Shown: positions 34,301 through 42,715, counted from the first letter of the stretch. The stretch: 63,383 nucleotides of DNA from Candidatus Heimdallarchaeota archaeon (GCA_019894765.1 JAGXNT010000034.1:1-63383); one strand, 5' to 3'. The notes: a model not told the origin generated them from the sequence alone. Numbers and translations are program-made.

Positions 34301-35531
34301 ATATGGGGAGTTTTCACATAGAGTTTTCCAACCTATGAGTGAATTCATAGATGAAATGGTGATTCTTGATGAAAACTTAGCCATGGCTGTTAATTTGTTA
34401 AAAGATCGAATTGATAATCCATCAGTGAGGATTAATAATATTGTTCTAATGCTTTTTGATTATGCTATTATTGCTCGAAAGATTGAATATGCAAAAAAGA
34501 GTGTATTAGAAAGCGCTCAAGGTGAATTATTAGATTATTATTCTTTACCAATGCCTTCTGGAAGACAAAAGCAATTGATTTATGACCTTGTATCGGATTT
34601 CCTTGACTCAGAGTTGCTTCCTATACAACTCGTCTTTGTCTCTTCATGGGCAAGAACTGGGTGGGATGTTAGAACCCCTGATATCCTAATTGATGCTACT
34701 GCAACTCGAGATGTTACTGCTTGGCAACAACTCCGTGGAAGAGCAATGAGAGCTTTGGAGAGCTGGACAATTGATTGTTACAGAATCATTTCTATTCTTT
34801 TAGGAAAAAGAGGTAGTGCGGATAAGATCATTCAAAGACTTCCTCCTGAGATACAAGAGAATTTTAAAAAGATACAGAAAGAATTTGCTCCTAAAGAAGA
34901 ATTTACCCCTCCAATGATAGAGTTACTAGTTAAATCAATTGACGATGCTAAAATTCCTTCTGAAGATAAAGTCCAACTAAAAACTAAACTTCATTCAGGA
35001 AAAATCAGTAGATTTTCCACTACCGAACGAATGAAACTTATCATTTATTTGATGCTCTCTCAAAATAAAGTAGCGCACATTTTTGAAATGGTTAAAGCAT
35101 CTGGTTCCACGAGACAAGTAGAATTTGATAAACGAACAGGTATATGGCGTAGGAAAGCTTCAATTGCTAAAAAACATCGTGAAGAACCGATTCTCCCGGT
35201 GCCCGGATCAAAACGTAGTAGAGGAAAATACATTGCACCTTTGATTTATTCCAAGGACCCAACTACCGATACTCCTTCAGAAGTTCGCGCAACTCTAAGT
35301 AATTTGCTTGATGGTTTAGACCAAGACCTATTAGATGATTGGGTATTATCCTTAATTGAAGAAAGTGACACTCAGAAAAGTGCTACAGTAGAAACTGGAG
35401 ATTCAGAAGAACGTGAAACCCTAGAAGCAATTGCTCGAGAAGAAGCGCTTCCAATACGATTTGAGATAGATGGTGTTACTGAAGAAGTCTTGAAAGATTT
35501 TCTAAGTGAAATAGATAAAGTTGAGTTTTAA
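31365..35531 (+). CDS. Giant DEAH-type superfamily 2 helicase (1388 aa)
   Basis: An acidic, low-complexity N-terminal region (residues 20-75, E/V-rich) leads into helical domains with winged-helix character (LSIKEILTEATKGDRKSVLE). Then the helicase core: IPRPYQLEAYYMFK Q-like motif, Walker A DSPTGSGKT (440-448), DEAH (557-560), SGTAKA (593-598). The second RecA domain appears only near 1090, with GWDVRTPDILIDATATRD and QQLRGRAMR (1121-1129). About 500 residues thus separate motifs III and V, versus roughly 150 in normal SF2 enzymes: a large helical insertion. Motif VI arginines are kept. The XPB/restriction-helicase-like first RecA domain gives no clear family. GTG start with GGGTGCG upstream. 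Substrate unknown. Confidence 0.82.
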   Translation: MFKRFFTWLRKIFSRKKDEVVVEEVPVEVDVVEENIVDIEEYSPDVFEVEEEELFEEQQELEQQVRDLKKTKVVALSIGEILDNISSEEDIFQALGADDFWNATGYCDIIREKFNKARDDKNEEQQLRHYWHTNKMYMRSVEAYRDSISRSDMLRARVMLLNIRMLYDVLIEMHRLNQKIIPKPQTLDVEMRKEYVKDILVEILEKSRFPLSIKEILTEATKGDRKSVLELLTEESIQFYIQSLVDDEFIKRVERIIEYAPPPLPNISPEMSELIPEKIFEDSFTPDVKMYRREDIGREELSALFPPEVYKGLQERGFYRIEDVQGRLEELERILLEELQFEPDMTTISIGILSERLGRLDITQETMNQQRSLLDRRRLELLGEATVVETPEEVKEKIDVKKEFHQIVHQDIINSPIPRPYQLEAYYMFKGDHYNASIIDSPTGSGKTLMGMMCIQDFLRTLRKGESILIVVPTQNYQSQWVDSICFNEIGLQISPTFIFSGTITQLENFISKTREIPPIIILTYTSLAQVLGAKTQKEKELKQLINWLGIRSVIFDEAHKVVEQESSATYEVTKRIVKLFKGAHIENLIGFSGTAKAYEKAFKRLGLKLIYVVPEKELVLHGFVAPIAELGVTFAYSGREKAIREIHNEIKVNMKQLWSYFGYNKMRREFQKIPMNDRLFICKELLGMYQSYRSEMVTEKLKAKFADWAPSMDKGPLNLGDANLAQAVQIYNSWSDVSIANNSTHTNAAREIVEETEKLIIRLEQLIRIPSLRKMITSEKYGKRMLRHQTLYNIRKESNDRREAIKKVRDIMCSTMVGVYKALDTWARTKIGEGRVGTLQSIINAEEDIRDVKGVVIFDRGRTIKVEDESGVGSPGFSGVGGSFAQSLGTNIIKYNPIAVQSSEMYISYNPDLERPLQSMMADFIRNDVIVDKLTERLFMELIYELPFQEQLSNFIYLTFKELMIKYAATLKKVFRARYGEFSHRVFQPMSEFIDEMVILDENLAMAVNLLKDRIDNPSVRINNIVLMLFDYAIIARKIEYAKKSVLESAQGELLDYYSLPMPSGRQKQLIYDLVSDFLDSELLPIQLVFVSSWARTGWDVRTPDILIDATATRDVTAWQQLRGRAMRALESWTIDCYRIISILLGKRGSADKIIQRLPPEIQENFKKIQKEFAPKEEFTPPMIELLVKSIDDAKIPSEDKVQLKTKLHSGKISRFSTTERMKLIIYLMLSQNKVAHIFEMVKASGSTRQVEFDKRTGIWRRKASIAKKHREEPILPVPGSKRSRGKYIAPLIYSKDPTTDTPSEVRATLSNLLDGLDQDLLDDWVLSLIEESDTQKSATVETGDSEERETLEAIAREEALPIRFEIDGVTEEVLKDFLSEIDKVEF

Positions 35532-35554
35532 GCAACTCAACTATTTTTTTGTTT

Positions 35555-35908
35555 TTAATCAGAACTTTTTACATAAAAGAGAATTTTTGGTCTACCACGT
35601 TGTTTTGTCCTGACAGGTTTTTTATCTACTTGCCCCTTCATAATTAATTTAGCTAAAATGTCATACAAAGTAGTTCTTGGAATATTTGTAAGAGATGCTA
35701 AAGTACTTCTAGTAATAGGCCCTTTTTCAGCCAATATTTTTACAAGGAATTGTTCGATTGGTACCTTTTCCATACTAATGTTTTCATTCCCGTAAATAAA
35801 AGCAGTTCTCTGACTATAAACAATCATATCTTTTGTAAGCTCAGTTTCATCTAAATTCTTCCGTATAAGCTTATCAATATCTTCTGTTATTTGAATTTCT
35901 TCGCTCAT
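35555..35908 (-). CDS. Winged-helix transcription regulator (TrmB/MarR-like)
   Basis: 117 residues. A winged helix spans residues 50-112: KILAEKGPITRSTLASLTN, IPRTTLYDILAKLIMKGQVD, and the wing VRTKQRGRPKILFYV. The PRTTLYDILAKL recognition helix resembles TrmB-type regulators. It sits convergent to the helicase gene, 24 bases from it, and divergent from the RING-like gene 192 bases away, which is a plausible target. Confidence 0.8.
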   Translation of the reverse strand: MSEEIQITEDIDKLIRKNLDETELTKDMIVYSQRTAFIYGNENISMEKVPIEQFLVKILAEKGPITRSTLASLTNIPRTTLYDILAKLIMKGQVDKKPVRTKQRGRPKILFYVKSSD

Positions 35909-36099
35909 AATACGAGTCCCTCTCGTTCTTTTTCCTTTTTTAACATATTTCTTGATAGTAATAAACCTTATGCGAACTTGCCAAAATATAAGGTTTTTTC
36001 AGATAATAAGGATTTAATAGGTCATATAAACCGTTCCTAATTAATAGCGTGTTTCAAAAGTCTTTTAATTCATTTTGAATAAATGAACTTAAAGCAAGT

Positions 36100-36522
36100 T
36101 TGAGTGTGTTAAATCTGAAGGGAAAACATATTGAATTCTCCACCAATCAACTAAAACAAAGTGAAAGGTTAACGAGTGCTGAGAAAGATAAAATAGTTGA
36201 TACCATTACAGGTGGTTTTGTAGAATTTAACACAACAGTAAGTAAAAAAGACACCTTACAACAAGCGACAATTTTATCCGGTTCAAATATTGAAACTAAC
36301 ATATCTAATATAGGCTCTTGGTCCTGGGTGGAAAGAAAACCATCAGTTTGTATGATTTGTAAACTACCATTAAAATCAACTCATACAATTAATCGCTGTC
36401 CAATGTGTCAAACGCTTTTCCATGCGGATCATATCTTTGAATGGTTGAAAGTGAAAGGAAAATGTCCAGTTTGTTTACAAAATCTCAGACCAGGCGGAAC
36501 TGAAGAAGTGAAACTTCAATAG
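36100..36522 (+). CDS. Small RING-like zinc finger protein (candidate E3 ligase)
   Basis: 140 residues. The C-terminal domain carries eight spaced ligands: Cys84-x2-Cys87-x12-Cys100-x2-Cys103-x4-His108-x2-His111-x10-Cys122-x2-Cys125. The wording CPMC...FHADHIFEWLKVKGKCPVC follows RING-H2 proteins such as APC11 and Rbx1 (FH-x2-H/C-I-x2-WL ... CPxC). The N-terminal 80 residues are unassigned. The start is TTG 36100, with GTG 36106 as an alternative. With the E1-like and JAMM genes in the window it could be the E3 of the same modifier system; that is inference. A zinc-ribbon scaffold protein is the alternative. Confidence 0.7.
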   Translation: MSVLNLKGKHIEFSTNQLKQSERLTSAEKDKIVDTITGGFVEFNTTVSKKDTLQQATILSGSNIETNISNIGSWSWVERKPSVCMICKLPLKSTHTINRCPMCQTLFHADHIFEWLKVKGKCPVCLQNLRPGGTEEVKLQ

Positions 36523-36558
36523 GTATTATTTAATAATAGAAAGTTGAGTTGTGTAATT

Positions 36559-37197
36559 ATGAGTAGAAGTCCAAAATCAAAACAAAAATTTGATATTGAT
36601 GTTATAAAAACACCTGAAGGACATGTTCCTACCGTAGAGAGTTTTCATAAAGTAATAGATGGATTATTTGGAGAGGTCCTAGATACAAGAAAAGATATTG
36701 TAAAACTAATTCCTAATTTGGAAAAGGAGTTATCAAGTTTACGAGAAATTTTAGCGCAACAAATGATTGTTTTTGAAGTCATTAATGACAATATAGCAAA
36801 ATTAGAGAATGAACTAAAAGATCAATCGAAAAAAATTACCAAGATTCAGAAAATTGCGGATGATACAGGAGAGAGAGAATTATCCAAAGCAGAACTAACA
36901 GCTGAATCAAAGAAGGAAATTGCCAGACTAGTAAAGGATGAGCTAAAAGAAAGTACAAAACCAATACATGAAGCTTTGAAGCTTTTAGAAAAATCGGTGA
37001 CAAAGACAGAAGCTGATACCTTAAAGAAATTTGAGAAGCAATTAACAAATCTTAGAGATCAAATTGATGATTTATCCTCAAAAACTGAAATACAAATGCT
37101 GGAAATTTTGGAGAGTGTTACTCAAGACCATGAAAGACGAACCACAAAAACTCAGAGTTCAACAGCCAAGACAACGAAGAAGAAATTAACTTCTTAA
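36559..37197 (+). CDS. Coiled-coil protein, unknown
   Basis: 212 residues, nearly all helical and highly charged: IVKLIPNLEKELSSLREILA, KLENELKDQSKKITKIQKIA, and a basic tail ending STAKTTKKKLTS. TTG at 36544 opens the longest frame; ATG 36559 (MSRSPKSK) is preferred. It is 36 bases after the RING-like gene and probably in the same transcription unit, so it may be a partner or substrate of that protein. Confidence 0.6.
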   Translation: MSRSPKSKQKFDIDVIKTPEGHVPTVESFHKVIDGLFGEVLDTRKDIVKLIPNLEKELSSLREILAQQMIVFEVINDNIAKLENELKDQSKKITKIQKIADDTGERELSKAELTAESKKEIARLVKDELKESTKPIHEALKLLEKSVTKTEADTLKKFEKQLTNLRDQIDDLSSKTEIQMLEILESVTQDHERRTTKTQSSTAKTTKKKLTS

Positions 37198-37314
37198 AAT
37201 AAGTTTTTGAGCATAAAATCAAATAATCTTTTTTAAAATAAATAATAAAAAGAATAGATGTCTATTACTAATAAAATTAAAAAGAAAACATAGAGATCTA
37301 AGAAATTTAAGAGG

Positions 37315-37331
37315 AGGGGCATACGACCCCT
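37315..37331. terminator. Short hairpin between convergent genes
   Basis: AGGGG and CCCCT pair across a seven-base loop, between the coiled-coil gene (plus) and the ACT-like gene (minus), directly at the latter's stop. A weak candidate for shared 3'-end structure. Confidence 0.35.
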
Positions 37332-37753
37332 TATGGAATCTCGAGAACGGAAATGTCGACTTTAGACACACCGTCGATATCGGCCAATTCTTCTTTGATT
37401 GTCTCCATGTTTACATTCTTAAACTCTTTTGAATCAATATAACCTTCATAGACACAGCTCTCTTGTGTAAAGCATAGACCTGTGGAATAAAGAGTCTTTA
37501 TACCCGCCTTCATAAATAATGAACCCATTTTCTTCAAAAAGTCCGGACTAAGTTTACCAATTTCAATACCCACTTTGTAGACTTTGTCACTTGTAGTGGG
37601 GATAATTCTTATTATTTTGGTACTTGGTGCGAGTATCATAACCGCATAATTTCCTTCTTCGGGTTTTAATGCGTCTAGAAAAGTTTGGGGTAATTGGATA
37701 GGTTGCCCTACTTCAAGCTTGCACATCTTTGCTACTGTTACTTCGGTTGTCAT
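37331..37753 (-). CDS. Protein with AbrB-like start and ACT-like domain
   Basis: 140 residues. The N-terminal 50 residues look like a SpoVT/AbrB swapped-hairpin (VGQPIQLPQTFLDALKPEEG). Residues 60-140 have an ACT-type strand-helix pattern (VYKVGIEIGKLSPDFLKKMG, IKTLYSTGLC, VDISVLEI). Likely a small regulatory, possibly ligand-binding protein; function unknown. ATG 37753. Confidence 0.5.
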   Translation of the reverse strand: MTTEVTVAKMCKLEVGQPIQLPQTFLDALKPEEGNYAVMILAPSTKIIRIIPTTSDKVYKVGIEIGKLSPDFLKKMGSLFMKAGIKTLYSTGLCFTQESCVYEGYIDSKEFKNVNMETIKEELADIDGVSKVDISVLEIP

Positions 37754-38074
37754 TAATGCCTCTCCTTAACTAAGGAATATAATAATATCTTCATTAAATG
37801 TAATCCTTTGGTCTTTATATAATTTACTTTTTGAGACTTTTTTGAGCTTATTTTGCTTTATATAAGAAATTCAAATCAATATTATTTTGGTCTTTTTACC
37901 TTATTTTTAATGTTTTAAGTTAATTTTTTCTTTTTCCCCTTGAAAAAGACAACCTAAAAGTTAAAGTATTATAGGATGAATTTGTAATCAGTAGAGCGAG
38001 AAGAACGAAATATTATTACAAAAGAAATGAAATAAATTGAAATTATAATTCGTCTTTAAGATTGTAATTGGAGT
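37754..38074. other. 321-bp A/T-rich divergent intergenic region
   Basis: Separates the ACT-like gene (minus) and a double winged-helix regulator (plus). Contains T-rich stretches and possible TATA elements (TTTATATAA near 37813, TTTATATAAG near 37857). No gene or RNA structure was found. Confidence 0.4.
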
Positions 38075-38782
38075 ATGATTCCTCTGTCCAGTAATAAGAA
38101 GTCTCGAGAGAAACGATTATCCCTTCTAATGCATCCTATGCGCAGAAGTATTTATCAGCTTGTCTGTGAAACTCCTGGTTCTTACTTTTATGAAATTGTT
38201 AGTACTCTAGCAGAACCACAAGGCACTCTCTCATGGCATCTTCGAATGCTGGAAAAAGATGGTTTAATTAAATCTGCAAAATTTGGTGGGAAACGATTAT
38301 TCTACCCCAAGATGCTGCGATCTGATTCAGCAGAACGAGCTTTTGCAATTCTAAAAAATAAAACTGCGGCTAAAGTGTTTGATCACATAATAAACAACCC
38401 AGGGTGTTATCAAACTGAAATTGCAGAGAAATTATCAATTCATCACGATACTGTTCGACATCATATTATGCGCTTATCCGAAACAGAACTAATTGATATT
38501 ATTCGAGATGGTAGAACTGTAAAATACTTCCCAGGCGAACTAGGGAAAGAATTGATTAATGGAAGTCTTAATGTTCTTTCTGAGAGATACATTCGCTTTC
38601 TCATAGATAAATTAGAAGAGGGATGTATGTCACCAGAAATTCTCGAACGAGATTTACACAGCATTTCCCTAAGAATCGAGTGCCCCAATTCAGAAGATAT
38701 CTCACTAAAAATAAAATTAGGTCCTTGGGAAACTACTTTGGCTGTTGAGGAAGAAGAAGAAGAAGAAAACGAAAATAAATAA
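38075..38782 (+). CDS. Two-winged-helix ArsR/Lrp-like transcription regulator
   Basis: 235 residues with two consecutive winged helices. The first is at about 14-82 (LLMHPMRRSIYQLVCETPGS, GTLSWHLRMLEKDGLIKSA). The second is at 93-155 (AAKVFDHIINNPGCYQTEIA, HHDTVRHHIMRLSETELI). Each carries a WHLRxLE- or RHHIxRL-type recognition helix, as in archaeal double-wHTH regulators. The C-terminal 60 residues end in a run of acidic residues. ATG 38075 has GGAG only two bases upstream, so the true start may be a codon further in. Target unknown. Confidence 0.75.
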   Translation: MIPLSSNKKSREKRLSLLMHPMRRSIYQLVCETPGSYFYEIVSTLAEPQGTLSWHLRMLEKDGLIKSAKFGGKRLFYPKMLRSDSAERAFAILKNKTAAKVFDHIINNPGCYQTEIAEKLSIHHDTVRHHIMRLSETELIDIIRDGRTVKYFPGELGKELINGSLNVLSERYIRFLIDKLEEGCMSPEILERDLHSISLRIECPNSEDISLKIKLGPWETTLAVEEEEEEENENK

Positions 38783-38808
38783 AAAAGAAAGGAAAAAGTG
38801 GGAAAGAA

Positions 38809-39582
38809 TTATTTCAGCTTTTTGAGGGTTTTCTGTAGTTCCTCGTATGCTGCTTCCCAGTCTTTAATTTCTTCAGACAAATCCTCTCTTTCTTGATTAT
38901 ATTCATCTTCAGATAATTCACCTGTTGATTTTCTAACAAAGAGTGTTTCCAAAGTTTCTCTTTTATAGGCTAAGTCTTTCTTCAACTGATCTTTCCAGTT
39001 TTCCATTTTGACTAATTCTTGAGTTATTTGTCTCTCACAATCAGCGATTGAAGATTTGTATTCTCGTTTCATTTTTTCGTATGTTTTTTGACTAATACTT
39101 TTCTCTTTTTTAAGACCTTCGAGTTTTGACATTCGATCTCGAGACAGCTCTTTTTTCTCCATGAGTTCAAAGATAGGGATAGGAGCTCCTCGTTTGGTAA
39201 GCTTCTTCTTCTCAATTTTGATCTCAACAAATCGTTTGTTTAATTCATCAACTCTGCCTTTAGCGTCCTCTTTTGGAACTAATCCTACTTTTACTCTCTC
39301 TTCTAAATTCTCAATTTCTTCCAGAATTTCTTCCATTTCTTTATCAATAATAATCATTCTTCCTTTAACTGCAAGAGCTTTAACAATCTCAGAATCTATA
39401 GCTTCTGATGTAGATGATGCAGTTGAGCTAAAATCATCTTGTATAACAGAAGAATGAATATCTCGTGATTCTTGACTCTTTTCCTTAAACAAATCTTTTG
39501 GTAATCTTCCCCCGCACGACTTGCAGAATTTAAAATTCTGCAAAACGGGTTTACCACAAATTGGACAACGATATTCTACCAT
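38809..39582 (-). CDS. Zinc-ribbon and coiled-coil protein
   Basis: 257 residues. The N-terminal zinc ribbon is CPICGKPVLQNFKFCKSCGG (residues 5-24). A Ser/Thr-rich linker and a long coiled coil follow (EEILEEIENLEERVKVGLVP; AYKRETLETLFVRKSTGELS). The repeated motif of a helix pair with G-x-[I/L]-x-E-x-x-Y around 165-230 resembles archaeal coiled-coil zinc-ribbon proteins of unknown function. Confidence 0.65.
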   Translation of the reverse strand: MVEYRCPICGKPVLQNFKFCKSCGGRLPKDLFKEKSQESRDIHSSVIQDDFSSTASSTSEAIDSEIVKALAVKGRMIIIDKEMEEILEEIENLEERVKVGLVPKEDAKGRVDELNKRFVEIKIEKKKLTKRGAPIPIFELMEKKELSRDRMSKLEGLKKEKSISQKTYEKMKREYKSSIADCERQITQELVKMENWKDQLKKDLAYKRETLETLFVRKSTGELSEDEYNQEREDLSEEIKDWEAAYEELQKTLKKLK

Positions 39583-39810
39583 TTTACAATTACTTCCTAG
39601 TTTTGTATATGTTTACAATTTTATCTTATAGATTCATTTACTGTTCAAATAAAAAAACAATTCTGTTTAGACTTTCTTTGATTTTTCTGACTTTTCTTTT
39701 AAAAAAAGAAGGAAAATTTCTAGATTTTTCATCATAACAACAAGAAAATATTCAATATTTACCACATAAAATCAAAGTTTTAAGGATTAATTTTTCACAA
39801 AATGACAAGA

Positions 39811-39817
39811 TTTAAAT
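39811..39817 (+). promoter_or_regulatory. Probable TATA box of the uL16 gene
   Basis: TTTAAAT preceded by ACAAGA, 39 bases upstream of the ATG at 39856, the usual distance for a transcript with a short leader. It is a match to the archaeal consensus, unsupported by expression data. Confidence 0.45.
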
Positions 39818-39855
39818 GATACATATGTCCGTCGAATAGTAGTGAGTTGATTTAG

Positions 39856-40404
39856 ATGGCTAGACGTCCCGCTCGATGTTACACAAAAATTGCAGGTCCT
39901 CCCTATACGCGAAAGAAATATGTACGAAGTATCCCAGGATTAAAGATTACTAGCTTTGAAGCAGGTAATAAAAGTGCAAAATTCCCAGTGACAATTTCAT
40001 TATTCTCTAAGGAAGCATGCCAAATAAGACATGTTGCACTAGATGCTACAAGAATGATGACTAACAGACACATGCAACGAAAAGCTGGTCCTGAAAACTT
40101 TCATTTCATTATCAGAGTCTATCCTCATCACATTTTGAGAGAAAACAAAATGATGGCTTTTGCAGGAGCTGACCGGTTACAAGACGGTATGCGTCGTGCA
40201 TTTGGCAAACCGATGGACATTGCAGCTCGAGTGAGAGCTAATCAACCATTAGTTACAATTCATACTCATCCCCAATTTATTGAGATAGCAAAGCGTGCTT
40301 TGAAAGTTGGTGGTGACAAGCTTCCCACACCTTATTACATCCGTTTTGAGGCAGGGGAGAAAATATATCAAAAACACAAGGCAAAAGCAGATTTAACAAG
40401 CTAA
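39856..40404 (+). CDS. rpl10e: Large ribosomal subunit protein uL16 (L10e)
   Basis: 182 residues. Opens MARRPARCYTKIAGPPYTRK, with the archaeal/eukaryotic L10e blocks RHVALDATRMMTNRHMQRKA, FHFIIRVYPHHILRENKMMA and FAGADRLQDGMRRAFGKP. The tRNA-binding loop region in GADRLQDGMR is intact. GAG lies before ATG at 39856. A single ribosomal gene followed by a zinc-ribbon gene. Confidence 0.96.
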   Translation: MARRPARCYTKIAGPPYTRKKYVRSIPGLKITSFEAGNKSAKFPVTISLFSKEACQIRHVALDATRMMTNRHMQRKAGPENFHFIIRVYPHHILRENKMMAFAGADRLQDGMRRAFGKPMDIAARVRANQPLVTIHTHPQFIEIAKRALKVGGDKLPTPYYIRFEAGEKIYQKHKAKADLTS

Positions 40405-40575
40405 TTCTGCTATTAGCCCTTCTTTTCTTCTTTTATTTTCAGCTTTAGCAGCAGATATTATCTACATATACCTTTGAATAATCTCAAGTTAAATTTATTG
40501 AAAAACCATCATTCACCATGAGGATGAGGCAGATATTCTCAAGCATTAAAGATGTCATCCATCAGGAGAAATTAA

Positions 40576-40986
40576 TTGGAATTTATATGCGCTAAATGCA
40601 ATACAGAACTAGAGAAAAATCATGCACTTCTTATAAGTGGCTGTCATAAGTGTGGTTCTAAGGTTTTCAAAACACTATCTACACCGGGCACAATAACTGC
40701 TAGTACATTGAAAGCTGCTTTAAAGATTCAACGAGAGAGAATTGAACATTATGATATTACTGGTTTTGGGATTGTTCCAAGGCTTATAAAAGAGGATGCA
40801 GAATGTGAAAGAATCAAAGATTTAGATGATGATAATATTCCAACAATCAAGTTAAAGCAGAAAGGAGTATATGAAGTCAATATTGGTGGTCTTTTTAGAG
40901 ACAAAAAATCTGATCCAATAATTCTCAGTGGAAAATCAGGCATCTATAAAGTGGAACTTTCATCTGGAAACAATAAAGAAGAATGA
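40576..40986 (+). CDS. Zinc-ribbon protein, OapC-like (COG3364)
   Basis: 136 residues. The N-terminal zinc ribbon is FICAKCNTELEKN ... SGCHKCGSKVF, with four cysteines. The C-terminal part PTIKLKQKGVYEVNIGGLFR, PIILSGKSGIYKVEL is the conserved second half of the archaeal COG3364 family. These proteins are associated with the origin gene orc1/cdc6 in some archaea, hence the name OapC; no orc1 gene is seen here. TTG start with AGGAG upstream. Confidence 0.75.
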   Translation: MEFICAKCNTELEKNHALLISGCHKCGSKVFKTLSTPGTITASTLKAALKIQRERIEHYDITGFGIVPRLIKEDAECERIKDLDDDNIPTIKLKQKGVYEVNIGGLFRDKKSDPIILSGKSGIYKVELSSGNNKEE

Positions 40987-41020
40987 GTGGGAGAATCCCT
41001 TATCACTCACATTCTAGTAT

Positions 41021-41455
41021 CTAATTCTTCGGATTCAGTAAATATAATCCAGTATCTTCATCTTTAGTTCTAAAAATACCAGGTTTTGTTTCTACAAGAT
41101 AAATTTCTGCGGTAACTGATACGATGCCTTCGACTAAGTGACCGCCTAGACATTTCCCATCTATATCTCCAAGAACAATATGTATGTGAGCAACAGGTTC
41201 TTGAGTGTCCTTATTTTTAGCAATGTTACCTGTGCAAGCTAGTAGCTCAACTTCATTGAAGGGAATGTGCAAATATTTCTTGCTTTTAGTGTCAAAAAAA
41301 CCAATTTTCCCTTTCCCAAGTGCTCCTATTCCGGTCAAATAACCAGCCAAGATATTTTTTTCTTTTACATACTGCAAGACACTTGAGAGGAGTTCCTCTC
41401 CTTTTTCCAATCTTATCATGTGAACTTTTTGCAGCTCCATTTCCATAGTTTTCAT
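41021..41455 (-). CDS. PPC/DUF296-domain protein
   Basis: 144 residues, a single PPC domain (COG1661): HMIRLEKGEELLSSVLQYVK, GYLTGIGALGKGKIGFFDTK, HIHIVLGDIDGKCLGGHLVE and an end reading FRTKDEDTGLYLLN. The HIHIVLGDxxGxxxGGHL block is diagnostic. Metal or nucleotide-ligand binding has been reported for related trimers; the archaeal role is unknown. Overlapping first ATGs; start probably 41455. Confidence 0.82.
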   Translation of the reverse strand: MKTMEMELQKVHMIRLEKGEELLSSVLQYVKEKNILAGYLTGIGALGKGKIGFFDTKSKKYLHIPFNEVELLACTGNIAKNKDTQEPVAHIHIVLGDIDGKCLGGHLVEGIVSVTAEIYLVETKPGIFRTKDEDTGLYLLNPKN

Positions 41456-41500
41456 TTTTAACTACCTCTTTCAATTCCTCAGAACAATTATCAATAATGA

Positions 41501-42715
41501 TTAAGAAGTTAGCTGCGTTCTTAATTCTTCAATTTGCCCTCGAACATAAGCTAATGCTGAATTTATTTTTTGAATGCTATCATCGAAGCCTTGCTTGTTT
41601 TTCAAGCCTTCTTGAAAATCAGTCTCATTTTTTTCGATTTCTTTCTCAAGACGATATTTTTCAGCTTCTAAAGTTAAGAGTTGCATATATGGATCTACTG
41701 TAGGTGTACTTGGATCATGTGTTTCTTTTTGTTTCAGAATTTCTGATGGTTTTACCCAACTATCTCCAGCGCTATCTTCTGATTGTTCTACTGGTGTTAT
41801 AGGTTCTTCTTCAACGATTGGAGGTGTAAGAGTAGTTTCAACTGGTTCTACTACTGGTTGTTCTTCCTCGACAATAGGAGGTGTTGCAGTAATTTCCTGC
41901 ATTTTTTCTTTGAAATCTAATATTTGCTTCTCAGTTTCTTCTTCAGCATCATGTATTATGGATTTCATTTGACTAAGAACTGTTGATGGTTGGACTTCAA
42001 AACTTACTTTTTCTGATAATTTTTGAATGGTTGAGTCAGAAGCAATAATTTCCGAATCATCTGTTTGTTCTTCAACAGGTGGTTCTGGTAACTGCTCTAT
42101 TTGTGGTTCTTCTACAAGTGGTGTGTTTTCCACTGTTTCTGGTGTTTCAGTTATTATTGGAAGAATTATCGGGAGATCTGATTCTGGTGGTTCTGGTTCC
42201 ACAGGTTGTTCAGTTATACTAATTAATGATTCATCTACTGGTGGTAGAGCATCGGTTTCTTCAACTATTTCTTGGACTTCCTCTGGAAGTTCTATAGATT
42301 TTTCTTTAACTAGACTGCTCATCAAAGATCTTAAATCACTCAATTCTGATTTTAATGACGCCAATTCTTTCTTTAATCTCGAAGCTTCTTTAGATGATTC
42401 TTGATTTTGAATAAAAACTACGTTTTTTCCCTTTACGATTACATCATAAATTAGATTGACCAGTTCTTCATGTTGTCTAAACCAGTGACCGTATGGATCC
42501 CAACTCAAAACAATTTCTCTAGATGTTTCAATAAGGTATACGAATTCTTCATTGTTTTCTTTTTCTCCAATAATTGATGCTTCTATATTTGAAATCGTAT
42601 CAATTAACTCAATTCGTAATTCAGTTTCTTGTTGCGGATTTGTTTCTCCTTTAATTAAAGTAGAGTAAATCGTTTCAAGTTTATCTATATTTTTTGTAAA
42701 CACTTCTTCTGGCAA
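41501..42715 (-). CDS. Coiled-coil protein with Pro/Glu/Val-rich repeats
   Basis: 404 residues, TTG start. Both ends are helical: residues 1-145 carry helices such as LKKELASLKSELSDLRSLM, and 330-404 a coiled coil (LTLEAEKYRLEKEIEKNETD). The middle (150-330) is a low-complexity Pro-Glu-Val-Thr region with near repeats of TPPIVEEE and PVEQ/PVVEP. No membrane helix. It looks like a long linker protein joining two coiled coils, comparable in style to cytoskeletal or cell-division linkers. No family recognised. Confidence 0.6.
   Translation of the reverse strand: MPEEVFTKNIDKLETIYSTLIKGETNPQQETELRIELIDTISNIEASIIGEKENNEEFVYLIETSREIVLSWDPYGHWFRQHEELVNLIYDVIVKGKNVVFIQNQESSKEASRLKKELASLKSELSDLRSLMSSLVKEKSIELPEEVQEIVEETDALPPVDESLISITEQPVEPEPPESDLPIILPIITETPETVENTPLVEEPQIEQLPEPPVEEQTDDSEIIASDSTIQKLSEKVSFEVQPSTVLSQMKSIIHDAEEETEKQILDFKEKMQEITATPPIVEEEQPVVEPVETTLTPPIVEEEPITPVEQSEDSAGDSWVKPSEILKQKETHDPSTPTVDPYMQLLTLEAEKYRLEKEIEKNETDFQEGLKNKQGFDDSIQKINSALAYVRGQIEELRTQLTS

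Noticed and set aside
31365..35531. Large helicase as a restriction or DISARM-type defence gene
   Set aside because: Neighbours are a wHTH regulator, a RING-like gene and a GTPase; no methylase, nuclease or phospholipase gene is nearby, and no integration signs are visible.
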